Positions 25,403 to 34,910 are shown, counted from the first letter of the stretch. The stretch: 64,000 bases of DNA from Fictibacillus solisalsi (GCF_900103485.1 NZ_FNHW01000001.1:2439057-2503056), one strand, 5' to 3'. Made by a program: numbers and translations. Notes: generated by a model not told the origin, from the letters alone.

Positions 25403-26056
25403 TTGAAGTCTAAGCAGGAACGATCAGAAGAAACAAAGAAAAATATTCTAAACGCGGCCAAGAAGCTTTTTATGACCTACGGCTATGAAAGTGTCACCAT
25501 ACGGCAAATTGCCAAAGAAGCAGGGTGCTCACACACGGCCATCTACCTTTATTACAAAGATAAAGAATCCCTGCTGCATCATTTGGTCATGCCGCTTTTA
25601 CAACTGCTATCCCAGCAGATGAAAAACATCATCCAGTTAAATGAGATGGATGATTGGACTAAATTAAAAAGATTGTGTTCCTCCTTTATCACTTTTTGTC
25701 TTCATCATAAGAGCATGTACTCAACCTTCATGACAGCAAGTGCCTCGAGAGTGGATGAAGAAGACCCAAGACTGCAGATCAATAACGTGAGAATTGAAAT
25801 ATTCCAACTTTTAATGCAGACATTGGAGAATGCTCTTGGGCTTTCAGACCCAAGACAATCGCTTGCCTTTGCCCGCGTTCTTTTTTATAACCTGCATGGG
25901 GTTATCAGTACCTATATCGATAATAAGGAACCGCTGGAAGATCTGACTGAACGCCTTTCTTCAACATTTGATTTGAGTGTGGAGGCTATGCTTCTGGGTC
26001 TTAGGGAAATAAAGAAACAAGGAGGAAAAAAGGATGAAAGTCGAACAAATTTCTGA
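25403..26056 (+). CDS. TetR family transcriptional regulator
   Basis: About 217 aa with an N-terminal TetR HTH (TKKNILNAAKKLF, VTIRQIAKEAGCSHTAIYLYYKDKESLLHHL) and a helical ligand domain. The TTG at 25403 is preferred: the upstream ATG at 25382 lies within the operator and has no ribosome site, while AGGGATG lies before the TTG. The gene overlaps the MBL hydrolase gene by 23 bases, so it probably controls it. Ligand unknown. Confidence 0.87.
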   Translation: MKSKQERSEETKKNILNAAKKLFMTYGYESVTIRQIAKEAGCSHTAIYLYYKDKESLLHHLVMPLLQLLSQQMKNIIQLNEMDDWTKLKRLCSSFITFCLHHKSMYSTFMTASASRVDEEDPRLQINNVRIEIFQLLMQTLENALGLSDPRQSLAFARVLFYNLHGVISTYIDNKEPLEDLTERLSSTFDLSVEAMLLGLREIKKQGGKKDESRTNF

Positions 26057-26699
26057 GCATATTTGGAGTTTACAAACGTGGATGCTTATTCCTGTTCATA
26101 TATGGGTGGTAAAAGACGGATCCGGAGTTACTCTCGTTGATGCAGGAATTCCATTAATGGCAAAGGGTATTTTAAAAACGGTCCAGGATTTGAATGCGGG
26201 CTCCTTAGAGCGGATTGTGCTTACACACGGCCATTCCGATCATACCGGTGCCATCAACAAAGTTAGACAAAACTATTCTGTCCCCGTGTTTGCCCATTCG
26301 ATTGAGATCCCCTATCTGGAAGGAAAACTTCCCTATCCGCGTCGAAAAAAAGCAGCGGAAACCGTTGTACCCGGATTGACACAAGCGTTAGTATCCAATA
26401 ATCAGGGTGATTTATCCTCGATTGGCGGACTAAAGCCGTATCTCACTCCAGGACACTCTCCTGGTCATGTTGTCTATTACCATGAAAAAGATCAGGTTTT
26501 ACTGGCCGGAGATTTGTTCACATCGAAAAATGGAAAGCTGAAAAAGCCCATGCCGATGTTTACGGCCAACATGGAAGAAGCATTGCAAAGCGCCGAAATT
26601 GTCAGCCAGCTGAATCCAAAACGGCTGGAGGTATGCCACGGCAACAGTGTGCTTAATCCAAGAGAGCAAATGGAAGCCTATCGAAAGAGTATTCAATAG
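26034..26699 (+). CDS. Metallo-beta-lactamase-fold hydrolase
   Basis: A 221-aa cytoplasmic protein with the metal motif THGHSDHTG (HxHxDH) at about 62-70, then GHSPGHVVYY, LLAGDLF and a distal His in EVCHGNS. The set is complete, so it is probably an active dinuclear zinc hydrolase of the glyoxalase II or lactonase-like group; substrate unknown. GGAGG lies inside the tetR 3' end. Confidence 0.88.
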   Translation: MKVEQISEHIWSLQTWMLIPVHIWVVKDGSGVTLVDAGIPLMAKGILKTVQDLNAGSLERIVLTHGHSDHTGAINKVRQNYSVPVFAHSIEIPYLEGKLPYPRRKKAAETVVPGLTQALVSNNQGDLSSIGGLKPYLTPGHSPGHVVYYHEKDQVLLAGDLFTSKNGKLKKPMPMFTANMEEALQSAEIVSQLNPKRLEVCHGNSVLNPREQMEAYRKSIQ

Positions 26700-26714
26700 T
26701 GGAGAAGATCAAAT

Positions 26715-26749
26715 AAACCAGCCTTATTTGGCTGGTTTCCTCTTTTTCT
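26715..26749 (+). terminator. Terminator after MBL hydrolase
   Basis: AAACCAGCC pairs with GGCTGGTTT, followed by a T-rich tail. Confidence 0.75.
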
Positions 26750-26849
26750 ATTGAAAGCAGGCTCTCCTGCTTTACTGCCCAGTTTGGAACATATACTGGC
26801 GATAATTGAAGATGTGGTGACCAAAATCAATTTTACTGGCCAGATAGCT

Positions 26850-26860
26850 CCCCCCCCCCC
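26850..26860. repeat. C11 homopolymer tract
   Basis: Eleven consecutive C on the plus strand, two bases beyond the stop of the small membrane gene. Such tracts are slippage-prone; an assembly or read error in length is possible. Confidence 0.8.
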
Positions 26861-26862
26861 GA

Positions 26863-26973
26863 TTAAAAGATATACCTAAAAATAGCGACGATGGAAAACA
26901 CAATAATCAAAATCGGTATAAGGAGAATGATCCCCCACAGAATTTGCGCTCCGATGGATTTTTTTTCGTTCAT
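26863..26973 (-). CDS. Small membrane protein, 36 aa
   Basis: MNEKKSIGAQILWGIILLIP continues into one hydrophobic helix ending AIFRYIF. AAAGGGG lies before the ATG. Positive N-terminus then helix is the usual small membrane protein layout. Family unknown. The stretch 26974-27216 upstream shows no other convincing gene. Confidence 0.55.
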   Translation of the reverse strand: MNEKKSIGAQILWGIILLIPILIIVFSIVAIFRYIF

Positions 26974-27216
26974 AATAAACCCCTTTACAGTAAAACAATT
27001 TGTTTTTATTTTAAAGGGAATCGTTCCTCTTGTCTAATGAATTTCTTTCTCCCCTTTTGCTTCGCCCAGGCCATTAAGCCTATAAACAACGCCCGCATAC
27101 ACAGTAAGAGAGGTAAAATTTTCCTATTCTTTCGACAATTGATAGTTTATTCAGGAATACAGCATCCAAATATGGTATTTTTTGAATAATCAAATAAATT
27201 ATAGAAAGAGGTTTCT

Positions 27217-29196
27217 GTGCCTATGGTGAGAAAAAAGTCCTTTGTTTTTCCCCTCTCGTTTCTCCTGCTAATGTCTGTTTCTGCCCCTGCCTATGCGGAT
27301 CAGCCTGGATTAAAAACGTTCCCTGAACCCGTGGACAAGGAGTCTTGGAAGCTCCCCCGTGACATGACCTGGAATGATTATCGCCCTGTACCCGGAATAG
27401 ACTGGAGAAATTCAGATATCAAACCGGAAAGGGTACTGAAAGGGGCATTAATCATCGTTGACTTTCCAGATCGTGAATTTATGCTGAGTCAGCCTGAAGG
27501 CTCTGAAATTGCTGGTAATCCCATCAAAACAGGAAATATACCACGTGATAAAATGGGACAATTTTGGCTCGATTTTCTAAACAAGCCTCAAGCGCTGAAT
27601 AACTACAGAACAATCAATGAATATTGGAGAGAAAACTCCTTTGGTAAATGGGCTGTGGACCTCGATGCTTTTGGTACATACCGCATGGATTTCAATGAAT
27701 TTCAATATGGACTGAACGAATTTAACCAAATGCAAAATATGCCTCCAGGTTTTTCAGGCAAAAATCTTCGCTCTGAAGCCATCCAGAAAGCACAGGCAGA
27801 CATCGATGCTTCTGGTGAAAAGTACGATTTTAAGTTTGTGGTTCACGCCGGCTATGACGAATCTGGAGTATGGCAGGAGCTTGGCGAAATGATGTTCCAG
27901 AATCCAGAAAGCGTGACAGATGCTTTCGGCCCGCCTGATCCTGCTATGCCAAATTCTGCGGTCACCCGCTATGTGCCATGGACGTCCTGGTATGCGGCGA
28001 AAGGCATCTGGTCGAGCGCAGGAGGCGGAACGTCCATACAGGGGGAAAATGACGGCATGGGGACGTTCGCCCATGAATTCGGTCATATCATGGCCCTTGG
28101 CGACAATTATAACAACCCATATGGAAAGCCGGTATCCCGCTCGTATTCCGGTCCATGGGAACTGATGAGCCGTGGAAGCTTCAACGGCCCGGGAGGCCCT
28201 CACACCCGCTGGATGGTTCCCGGAACTCTTGGTGCCTCGGCTCCTTCCCACCACATGCTCAGAAACAAAATTAAACAAGGATTTTTATCCGAAAATCAGT
28301 ACTTGAACATTGATCGTGATGAACTTGCGCAGACAGGTCCTGCTTTTGCAAATATATTAGCCCGCGAAGTGCCAAGCGGAAAGGAATTCAGCAGGCAGGG
28401 CCTGTATGGCATCAACATTAAAATGGAAGATTTAACGCCACCTAATTCGCTAGAGGATGACTGGCGTGCGGATATGCAGCGGGGAGCCAAATGGTATAAC
28501 AATTACACGCTCGAAGTCGTTGACCGTGTCGGCTATGACTCCTTTGTGCCAGACTCCGGTGTGTTGCTTGCCAAAACAAAAAATACAGAAGCGGCCCCGA
28601 ATATCTGGGTGGTTGATTCCCACAAGGAGGACATTAATCAAACCGACTTTAAACGGCCAGACGGATCAACGGCCATGCTGTCCAAAGGAGATTTCCAGCA
28701 GCTTGCCGACTCCCTTTTTAAAGCCGGAACAGGTGACGGGGTCGTCAGTGAGTATGAAGATTCCTATAACCGGCTGCATTTTTACATCCTGAAAAAGAAA
28801 ACCGATGATCAGGGCGCGCTCACCTACCGTGTGGCTGTCAGAAATCTGGATGGTGCAGGACCGTATGCACGGGGTGTCAAAGCCCAAAGAGGTTCTTATC
28901 AGTTTGCCGCTCCTGGGCGGGTTGCAGAATACAAGTATGTTGTAACCAACACAGGGGAAGCAAAAGACTTGATTCGTCTTCATGCCAAAACAGAAGCAGG
29001 ATGGGAGGTTCAGTTACAAAACAATGTCATAGAATTAGCGCCTGGAAAAAGCGCCCAGATTCCTGTTTATGTTAAAATCCCAGACGGAAAAGACAACCCA
29101 AAACCGACAAGACTTACCTTTACAAGCACATCAGAGACTGACCAACACCAAAGCTCCACGGTTGTCCAGACCGTTGGGCCGGGAAATAAAAAATAA
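27217..29196 (+). CDS. Secreted M6-type metalloprotease, immune inhibitor A-like
   Basis: A 659-aa secreted protease. A signal peptide ends at SAPAYADQ (about residue 28). The zinc motif HEFGHIMALGDNY begins at about residue 286, with a Met-turn-like SGPWELMSRGSF following. The C-terminal about 120 residues (AAPGRVAEYKYVVTNTGEAKD) form a beta-sandwich resembling NEW3/alpha-galactosidase-associated domains. The family digests host or environmental proteins. GTG at 27217 and ATG at 27223 are both possible starts; AGAGG is nearer the GTG. No regulator is adjacent. Confidence 0.85.
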   Translation: MPMVRKKSFVFPLSFLLLMSVSAPAYADQPGLKTFPEPVDKESWKLPRDMTWNDYRPVPGIDWRNSDIKPERVLKGALIIVDFPDREFMLSQPEGSEIAGNPIKTGNIPRDKMGQFWLDFLNKPQALNNYRTINEYWRENSFGKWAVDLDAFGTYRMDFNEFQYGLNEFNQMQNMPPGFSGKNLRSEAIQKAQADIDASGEKYDFKFVVHAGYDESGVWQELGEMMFQNPESVTDAFGPPDPAMPNSAVTRYVPWTSWYAAKGIWSSAGGGTSIQGENDGMGTFAHEFGHIMALGDNYNNPYGKPVSRSYSGPWELMSRGSFNGPGGPHTRWMVPGTLGASAPSHHMLRNKIKQGFLSENQYLNIDRDELAQTGPAFANILAREVPSGKEFSRQGLYGINIKMEDLTPPNSLEDDWRADMQRGAKWYNNYTLEVVDRVGYDSFVPDSGVLLAKTKNTEAAPNIWVVDSHKEDINQTDFKRPDGSTAMLSKGDFQQLADSLFKAGTGDGVVSEYEDSYNRLHFYILKKKTDDQGALTYRVAVRNLDGAGPYARGVKAQRGSYQFAAPGRVAEYKYVVTNTGEAKDLIRLHAKTEAGWEVQLQNNVIELAPGKSAQIPVYVKIPDGKDNPKPTRLTFTSTSETDQHQSSTVVQTVGPGNKK

Positions 29197-29200
29197 CAAA

Positions 29201-29236
29201 AAAAGGGTCCTTCATGAAAATGAAGGACTCTTTTTT
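29201..29236. terminator. Bidirectional terminator protease/czcD
   Basis: GGTCCTTCAT pairs with ATGAAGGACT, flanked by A and T runs. Confidence 0.85.
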
Positions 29237-30173
29237 ACGTTTTTTGTGCTTCTAAAAACTGCTTTCCGTATTCCCCGTGATGGTGAATCGTCGCATGTTC
29301 AATCTGTACAGTAGTATGCTTCAATTTGTACTTTTCTTTCAGCATTTCATTAATGGCGAGAATCACACAAAACGGTTGAATATGCTCATTGATAAAAACA
29401 TGGGCAGTCAGAGAATGGTGATCAGTTGTAACTGTCCAGAGATGCAGTTCATGGACATCCTCGACCCCTTCCACCTTGGCAATGTCAGTGCGGATTTCGT
29501 CCAAATTCAGCCCTTCCGGAACAGACTCCATCAATATTAAATACGATTCTCTTAAGATTTTGAAGCCACCAGTAAAAATAATGGCTCCTACGATCAGGCT
29601 GATCAATGGGTCAAAAAAGTAAAAATTGGTCAATTTTATCAGAATGGCAGCCACAATAACTCCAATTGAACTCAGAAGGTCACCAATAAAATGCCAGAGC
29701 GCACTTTTTACATTTAAATTTTCTTCTTCCTTCATGCTGCGGCTCAAAACAATGGTCAACACAATATTGACAACCAAACCAATGAAAGCAATGATAAGCA
29801 TAAGTTGGAAGTTAATGGCTTCCGGATGGATAAAACGCTTGATGCCTTCGATAAATATACCAAGTGCGATAACAACAAGTGCAAGACCATTTAAAAATGA
29901 AGCAATAATTTCAAAACGCAGAAATCCAAACGAAAACTTGGCGTTCGGCTGTCTTGTCGCAAGGTAAATGGCAAGCATACTCAAACTCAAAGCAAGTACG
30001 TCGGAGACCATGTGGGCTGAATCGGATAAAAGCGCCAGCGAGTTGGAGATCAAACCGCCGATCACTTCAACGACAGTAAAAAACAAGGTTAACAGCAAAG
30101 TGATCCACAGCGTCTTCTTTGAGCGATTTTGCACTTTGACATGAGGGAGGTGGTGATAATCGTATTCAGCCAT
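29235..30173 (-). CDS. czcD: Cation diffusion facilitator, CzcD family
   Basis: A 312-aa six-helix metal/proton antiporter exporting zinc, cobalt or cadmium. Zinc-site residues appear in ALLSDSAHMVSDV (helix 2) and HFIGDLLSSIG (helix 5). The C-terminal cytoplasmic domain (EGVEDVHELHLWTVT) binds metal. GGGGA precedes the ATG. An AT-rich inverted repeat lies just upstream, consistent with metalloregulator control. Confidence 0.92.
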   Translation of the reverse strand: MAEYDYHHLPHVKVQNRSKKTLWITLLLTLFFTVVEVIGGLISNSLALLSDSAHMVSDVLALSLSMLAIYLATRQPNAKFSFGFLRFEIIASFLNGLALVVIALGIFIEGIKRFIHPEAINFQLMLIIAFIGLVVNIVLTIVLSRSMKEEENLNVKSALWHFIGDLLSSIGVIVAAILIKLTNFYFFDPLISLIVGAIIFTGGFKILRESYLILMESVPEGLNLDEIRTDIAKVEGVEDVHELHLWTVTTDHHSLTAHVFINEHIQPFCVILAINEMLKEKYKLKHTTVQIEHATIHHHGEYGKQFLEAQKT

Positions 30174-30200
30174 AAACGAGTCCCCTTTCTCTCTTTTTAA

Positions 30201-30224
30201 AATTATTATAAAGTAATAATAATT
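30201..30224. promoter_or_regulatory. AT-rich inverted repeat upstream of czcD
   Basis: AATTATTAT and ATAATAATT flank six bases, 28 bases before czcD. Possibly a CzrA/ArsR-type operator; A/T-rich chance symmetry is also possible. Confidence 0.35.
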
Positions 30225-30313
30225 ATATTATAGTACAGTATTCTACTTACCGCAATCCTTTTCTTGCCTATTTTATGTAAAAAAGCATGACGTGTGCCAT
30301 GCTTTTTAAAACG

Positions 30314-31819
30314 TTATTCTTCTTCTCTATTGGCTTGAAAATTCATGGCTAAACCTGCTAACGTCCTCACCATTACTCCTGTAGCCCCTTTGGGTCCCAG
30401 TGCAGATGGCTTGGATGAGTAGGCGGTTCCTGCGATATCCAGGTGAACCCATGGGGTCTTTCCCGCGAATTCCCCTACAAAAAGACCTCCAGTTATCGCA
30501 TGGCCCAATCGTCCGGTGGAATTATTCAAATCTGCTACATCACTTGAGCGCAGCATTTCTCTAAAATGAGGATGGCTGGGCAATTGCCAAAGATATTCTC
30601 CCTCATGATCCGCTGAGGCCCTGACCTGCTGGAAGAATGCTTCATTATTGGTCACTGCTCCTGTCGTAGTATCACCTAAAGCGACGACTACTCCTCCTGT
30701 CAGTGTCGCCACATCGACCAGATAATTGGCCCCCATCTCTTTTGCATATGTTATAGCATCAGCAAGGATCAGCCTTCCCTCCGCATCCGTGTTTCTTACT
30801 TCAATCGTTTTACCACTGAGTGAGGTAAAAACATCCCCCGGTTTCATCGCTTTCCCGTTTATCAGGTTTTCACTCGAGGGAATGACAAAAAGGATATTCG
30901 TTTGTGGTTTCAGCTGTCCGACAATCTCCATTGCGCCAAGGACTGCCGCGCTGCCTCCCATATCACTTTTCATCTCATGCATATTAGATGCCGGTTTGAT
31001 CGAATAACCGCCAGAATCAAACGTAAGACCTTTTCCAACCAGGGCCAGCACATGATCCCATGTGTCCCTCCCCTTGTATTTGACCGTAATTAATTTTGGC
31101 GGTTCATCTGATCCTTGTGAAACAGCAAGAAGTGCCCCCATTCCAAGCCGCTCCATGTCTTCCCTCTCAAGAATCTCATAGTCCATTCTGTATTTCCTGG
31201 CAATCCCCATAGCAGCCTGTGCCAAATCGGTGGGGGTCATCAGATTGCCTGGTGTATTGATGAGGTTGCGTGCCGTATTAATTCCTGTTCCAAAGGCGTA
31301 ACCGGTCGAAAGCCCTTTCCTCGTCTGGCTGTCGGAACTGTACACACTGATCTCTGTCAGCTTTTTGTCCCGCTCGTTGGTCCGCTCTTTGTAATTTTCA
31401 AATGCGTAGCTTGCTGCAGTAACAGCCTCAGCCAAAGCATGTGCGAGCCTTTCAGGAGGAATCCGCTCATTTTCAAAGGTTTCCATAACAATGGCCGCCT
31501 TTTCCCGCTTTTCCCGGGTTAGCTGTCCAACCGCTCTTCCAAATGCCTCTCTCAGTGTTTCATACTTTGCTTCATTCCGGCGTCCTAACCCTATAAAGTA
31601 GATTCGCTTGGCTCCGACGATTCCGAATGTATGGACCTTGGTCACAGCCCTGGCATGTGTCTGTATATCCCCTTCACGCAAAAGCTGTGTAATGTGGCCG
31701 TTGAACACTTCATCCAGCTCTGCAGGAATGCCTTCCAATTTCTTGTGATCTGCCCAAAGCCCGACAAGCAGTGCTTCCTCTGTATCTGCTTTCTTCCAGT
31801 TTTCTTTTACCGTAAACAT
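30314..31819 (-). CDS. pepA: Leucyl aminopeptidase (PepA/YuiE)
   Basis: A 501-aa M17 dinuclear-zinc aminopeptidase removing N-terminal residues from peptides in the cytoplasm. The signature NTDAEGRLILADA is intact; GLTFDSGGYSIKPA and KSDMGGSAAV supply further metal and catalytic residues. Length is standard. AAAGGAGG precedes the ATG. Same neighbourhood as B. subtilis yuiE. Confidence 0.95.
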   Translation of the reverse strand: MFTVKENWKKADTEEALLVGLWADHKKLEGIPAELDEVFNGHITQLLREGDIQTHARAVTKVHTFGIVGAKRIYFIGLGRRNEAKYETLREAFGRAVGQLTREKREKAAIVMETFENERIPPERLAHALAEAVTAASYAFENYKERTNERDKKLTEISVYSSDSQTRKGLSTGYAFGTGINTARNLINTPGNLMTPTDLAQAAMGIARKYRMDYEILEREDMERLGMGALLAVSQGSDEPPKLITVKYKGRDTWDHVLALVGKGLTFDSGGYSIKPASNMHEMKSDMGGSAAVLGAMEIVGQLKPQTNILFVIPSSENLINGKAMKPGDVFTSLSGKTIEVRNTDAEGRLILADAITYAKEMGANYLVDVATLTGGVVVALGDTTTGAVTNNEAFFQQVRASADHEGEYLWQLPSHPHFREMLRSSDVADLNNSTGRLGHAITGGLFVGEFAGKTPWVHLDIAGTAYSSKPSALGPKGATGVMVRTLAGLAMNFQANREEE

Positions 31820-31855
31820 GCAAATCCTCCTTTTGCGAGGTGTGTTAAACTCAGT

Positions 31856-32242
31856 TTATTCTTCTTCGTTCTCTTTTAGTAGCAGGATCAGCTCCGGCAG
31901 TTCCGGTAAGGAATCCACCTTTTCAAACGAAACCCTGTCAATCTCTTTCGGCATTCTCCGCAGACACGCTTCAATAAAACTACAGACACGCTCCAAATCG
32001 ATTCCCCAATGAAACGGGCGATAGTCGGTCAAATAAGTACGGGCAGCCTCCATCATGACTCGTGCTCCCTTTACATTTCCATATTCGTAATGATACACAG
32101 CCACTGACAATTGCAGCAGCCCCTTCAAAAAATAATTGCTTTTATCCGTCATCCACATTTCCTCAAGGAGATCATGGCAGGTATAGTAGTCTCCTTCATT
32201 GAATGATATAAAAAACTGATAGTATTCCATTGGATATTCCAT
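31856..32242 (-). CDS. DUF309 protein
   Basis: About 128 aa, helical, with the DUF309 motif FNEGDYYTCHDLLEEMWM and KGLLQLSVAVYHYEYGN. Function unknown. The start is uncertain: MEYPMEYYQF at 32242 has G-rich sequence directly before it; ATGs at 32230 and 32260 are alternatives. It lies 36 bases upstream of pepA in the same direction. Confidence 0.8.
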   Translation of the reverse strand: MEYPMEYYQFFISFNEGDYYTCHDLLEEMWMTDKSNYFLKGLLQLSVAVYHYEYGNVKGARVMMEAARTYLTDYRPFHWGIDLERVCSFIEACLRRMPKEIDRVSFEKVDSLPELPELILLLKENEEE

Positions 32243-32407
32243 TCCCCCACCTGCTTTCATTCCTATCATACCAAATTGCCCCTGCATCACCTTATTTTTT
32301 CCCGAAAGAACAACAAGATTGCAGACGGGGAAAAAAGGGTATTATGAGAGCATTAGAACAAACTTATCTCGATACATTGAAGATAAAAGGCTGCGAGGAG
32401 ACGATCT

Positions 32408-32890
32408 ATGGACCTGTTTTTTAATTTTCCTTTACTTGCTTCCTTATTAGGAATATTAATGGCTCAATTTTTGAAAATACCAATTACGTACCTGGAGACA
32501 AAACAAGTGAGATGGGATTTGTTTATCAGTACAGGAGGGATGCCAAGTTCACACTCTGCCGCCGTTACCGGGCTTGCAACTGGAGTTGCTCTTAGAGAAG
32601 GCCTGGGCAGCTCGATATTCGCCGTCGCTTGCATGTTTGCCATCATTGTCATGTACGATGCAAAAGGAATACGGTGGCATGCAGGAGAACAAGCAGCCGT
32701 ATTGAATAAGTTAGTAACTGATTTTCGCGAGCATGTGGAAGTCAGCGAAGCAATGAAAAAAACCGACGTAAAAGAAAAGCACAAGCAATTAAAAGAGCTT
32801 CTTGGACATCAGCCAGACGAAGTATTTTACGGCGCCTTGCTTGGGATTGTCCAAACACTGATTGTCTACTGGCTTTTCTTCGTTCTTTAA
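32408..32890 (+). CDS. yuiD: YuiD, DUF212 acid-phosphatase/VPO-related membrane protein
   Basis: A 160-aa membrane protein with about four helices. The phosphatase-like STGGMPSSHSAAVTGLA motif sits near residues 40-56. It resembles PAP2-type phosphatases but is short; activity is unproven. GGAGA precedes the ATG. A 26-codon open frame beginning at 32344 overlaps its start. Confidence 0.88.
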   Translation: MDLFFNFPLLASLLGILMAQFLKIPITYLETKQVRWDLFISTGGMPSSHSAAVTGLATGVALREGLGSSIFAVACMFAIIVMYDAKGIRWHAGEQAAVLNKLVTDFREHVEVSEAMKKTDVKEKHKQLKELLGHQPDEVFYGALLGIVQTLIVYWLFFVL

Positions 32891-32903
32891 GGGGTGAAGA
32901 TTC

Positions 32904-33698
32904 ATGAGATTAGTGTCTATTTGTCCGAGCAATACTGAGCTTGTTGATTATTTGGGGTTAACGGAACAGCTGGTGGCTGTTGACGATTTTTCCGACTGGC
33001 CGGAACGGGTCCGGACGCTGCCGAAATTGGGCCCTGATTTGTCGATCAATATGGATATGGTGGAAGAATTAAAGCCGGATCTTGTGATCGCTTCCCTAAG
33101 TGTTCCTGGAATGGAAAAGAACATCGCTGAGCTGGAACGCCGCAACATTCCGCATGTCGTGTACAACCCAAACACGCTCGAAGACATTGCAGAGGATCTA
33201 AAAGACCTCGGCCGACGAACAGGTGTCGAAAAGCGTGCGGATTATCTTGTTTCTCAATATAAGGAATTGATAAATGAATACAAAACGTTCGCTGCAGGCG
33301 TAAAGGAAAAGAAAAAGCTTTACTGGGAATGGTGGCCAAAACCCGTATTTACACCAGGAAAGCAAAATTGGCTGACCCAGATCTCCCACTTGGCTGGTGC
33401 TGTTAACGTATTTGAGGATATGGAGCAGCCAAGCATCCAGACCACCTGGGAAGACGTAATTAAACGCGATCCTGACGAGATTTGCATCGCTTGGGTGGGA
33501 GTAACAAAACAAAAAGTGAAGCCGGAAGTATTGGAAAAACGTCCAGGCTGGTCAGAACTCCGGGCGGTCAAAGCGAATAAGGTACATATTCTTGAAGAGC
33601 ACCTTTTTTGCCGGCCATCTCCCCGTCTGATCGACGGACTTCAAAAGCTGCATCAAGTATTATGGAAGCAGAAGCAGCCCACCCAAACGGCCAATTAA
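32904..33698 (+). CDS. Cobalamin-binding (BtuF-like) protein without signal peptide
   Basis: A 264-aa protein of the periplasmic-binding-protein fold: IVSICPSNTELVDYLGL-type start, LGPDLSINMDMVEELKPDLVIA, and the long linking helix typical of BtuF. It starts at once with the first beta strand, with no signal peptide or lipobox, so it is cytoplasmic and not a conventional transporter subunit. No BtuC/BtuD genes are near. Possible roles are intracellular corrinoid binding or sensing. GGGGTG precedes the ATG. Confidence 0.8.
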   Translation: MRLVSICPSNTELVDYLGLTEQLVAVDDFSDWPERVRTLPKLGPDLSINMDMVEELKPDLVIASLSVPGMEKNIAELERRNIPHVVYNPNTLEDIAEDLKDLGRRTGVEKRADYLVSQYKELINEYKTFAAGVKEKKKLYWEWWPKPVFTPGKQNWLTQISHLAGAVNVFEDMEQPSIQTTWEDVIKRDPDEICIAWVGVTKQKVKPEVLEKRPGWSELRAVKANKVHILEEHLFCRPSPRLIDGLQKLHQVLWKQKQPTQTAN

Positions 33699-33701
33699 AG
33701 G

Positions 33702-33736
33702 AAAAAGCTTCAAGCCATCGTGCTTGAAGCTTTTTT
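33702..33736. terminator. Bidirectional terminator btuF-like/yuiC
   Basis: AAAAGCTTCAAGC pairs with GCTTGAAGCTTTT. Confidence 0.9.
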
Positions 33737-34430
33737 AATATAATTGTTTACGGTAGTGCTGGATGTACTTCTGTTCGTTCCATGTTTTAAGTTCCTTTTC
33801 GGTTAGTTTGCCGGACCCTTTTTGGACGACATACACACTCAAAGTTTTTTTGCCCCACTTTTCGTAAACATCCTTGATGGTTTCAAAATACAAATCTATC
33901 TTTTTGCCCTTAATGGCCGAACCGGTATCAGCGACCACGCCAAAACCGTAGCCCGGTATGAACAGAATGGTGCCAATAGGAAAAATATTCGTATCCGCTG
34001 CGATTGTAGAATAAAGGTCCCGCTTGACCCGGAGCCCAGATTTAGTGATTCCGTAAGCAGGATGCGCCTTGCTTTTACCGGTGGACTCCACCCCGGCAGT
34101 ATAACCGGTCGCCGTTACTTTAACAGATGGATAAGGTGAAACGTCAAATTGATCCAAGACTTTCGTTTTCGGGTCCAATGACTCCGCATTCACCTTAAAT
34201 TCATGCCCCCATATACCGGAAGTCTTTTCCATGGCTTGAGACAAAACCAGAATTGTTTTTGTTCCTGCACACTCGAAGATATGCTTTTGCGGTTCCTGCA
34301 AACGCGCGGCTGCCCAGTTTGAGACATCTGCTGCCTCTACTCCTGAAATCGAAGACAATGTAGCAAGCATTGCCCACACCAATAGCATAGTCATCATTAG
34401 CCTTTTGGCACTCTTTATAAGATAACGCAA
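33735..34430 (-). CDS. yuiC: YuiC, secreted 3D-domain protein
   Basis: A 231-aa protein with an N-terminal signal ([21 protein letters not shown], cleavage near VEAAD) and a C-terminal 3D domain ([52 protein letters not shown]). The three Asp of the 3D fold are present. Members are Sps/MltA-like murein lytic or stationary-phase survival factors. Start is TTG at 34430 with GAGAGGAG upstream; longer frames lack a site. Confidence 0.88.
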   Translation of the reverse strand: MRYLIKSAKRLMMTMLLVWAMLATLSSISGVEAADVSNWAAARLQEPQKHIFECAGTKTILVLSQAMEKTSGIWGHEFKVNAESLDPKTKVLDQFDVSPYPSVKVTATGYTAGVESTGKSKAHPAYGITKSGLRVKRDLYSTIAADTNIFPIGTILFIPGYGFGVVADTGSAIKGKKIDLYFETIKDVYEKWGKKTLSVYVVQKGSGKLTEKELKTWNEQKYIQHYRKQLY

Positions 34431-34530
34431 ACCCTCACTCCTCTCTTCACGTAGTATTTTCCAAGAGAAGTAAATTTTATACTGCGATAGGAGGCACAAA
34501 AAAAGAACCTTCCTGTATAAACAGAAGATT

Positions 34531-34848
34531 CTAAAACATTTGATATCCCCTTACCCGCAGCATACGGATAGCGACTCCGGCCATCAGGGCACCAATCATC
34601 CCGCATGCCAATATAGCGATATCGACAGCTTGCAAATGAATAAAGTCCTGTCCAAGCTGGGAAAAGCTTTTGGCTGGACTTGAGAAATATGTAAAGAATT
34701 TAACATGATCCACAATCATGACAACGACAACGGGATAAATCACAGCCATTACCCATGTCGAGCGCAACAGCATGTTTAAAAGGAAACCGATTCCAAAGAA
34801 CAGCACAATAAATAAAAGCATGGAAATAAACAACTGCGGTAAATACAT
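34531..34848 (-). CDS. yuiB: YuiB membrane protein
   Basis: A 105-aa protein with three hydrophobic helices (about 7-27, 32-47 and 74-96), recognisable as YuiB of unknown function. Upstream neighbour of yuiC as in B. subtilis. Confidence 0.85.
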   Translation of the reverse strand: MYLPQLFISMLLFIVLFFGIGFLLNMLLRSTWVMAVIYPVVVVMIVDHVKFFTYFSSPAKSFSQLGQDFIHLQAVDIAILACGMIGALMAGVAIRMLRVRGYQMF

Positions 34849-34910
34849 CTCTTCACCCCCGTATTCAAAGCTAGTTTACTGAAACAGGCGGTTAAAGTCA
34901 ATATAAGGAT

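Noticed and set aside
26974-27120. A 30-codon minus-strand frame (MRALFIGLMAWAKQK...)
   Set aside because: Protein-like and basic, but no ribosome site and no terminator; too little to support a gene.
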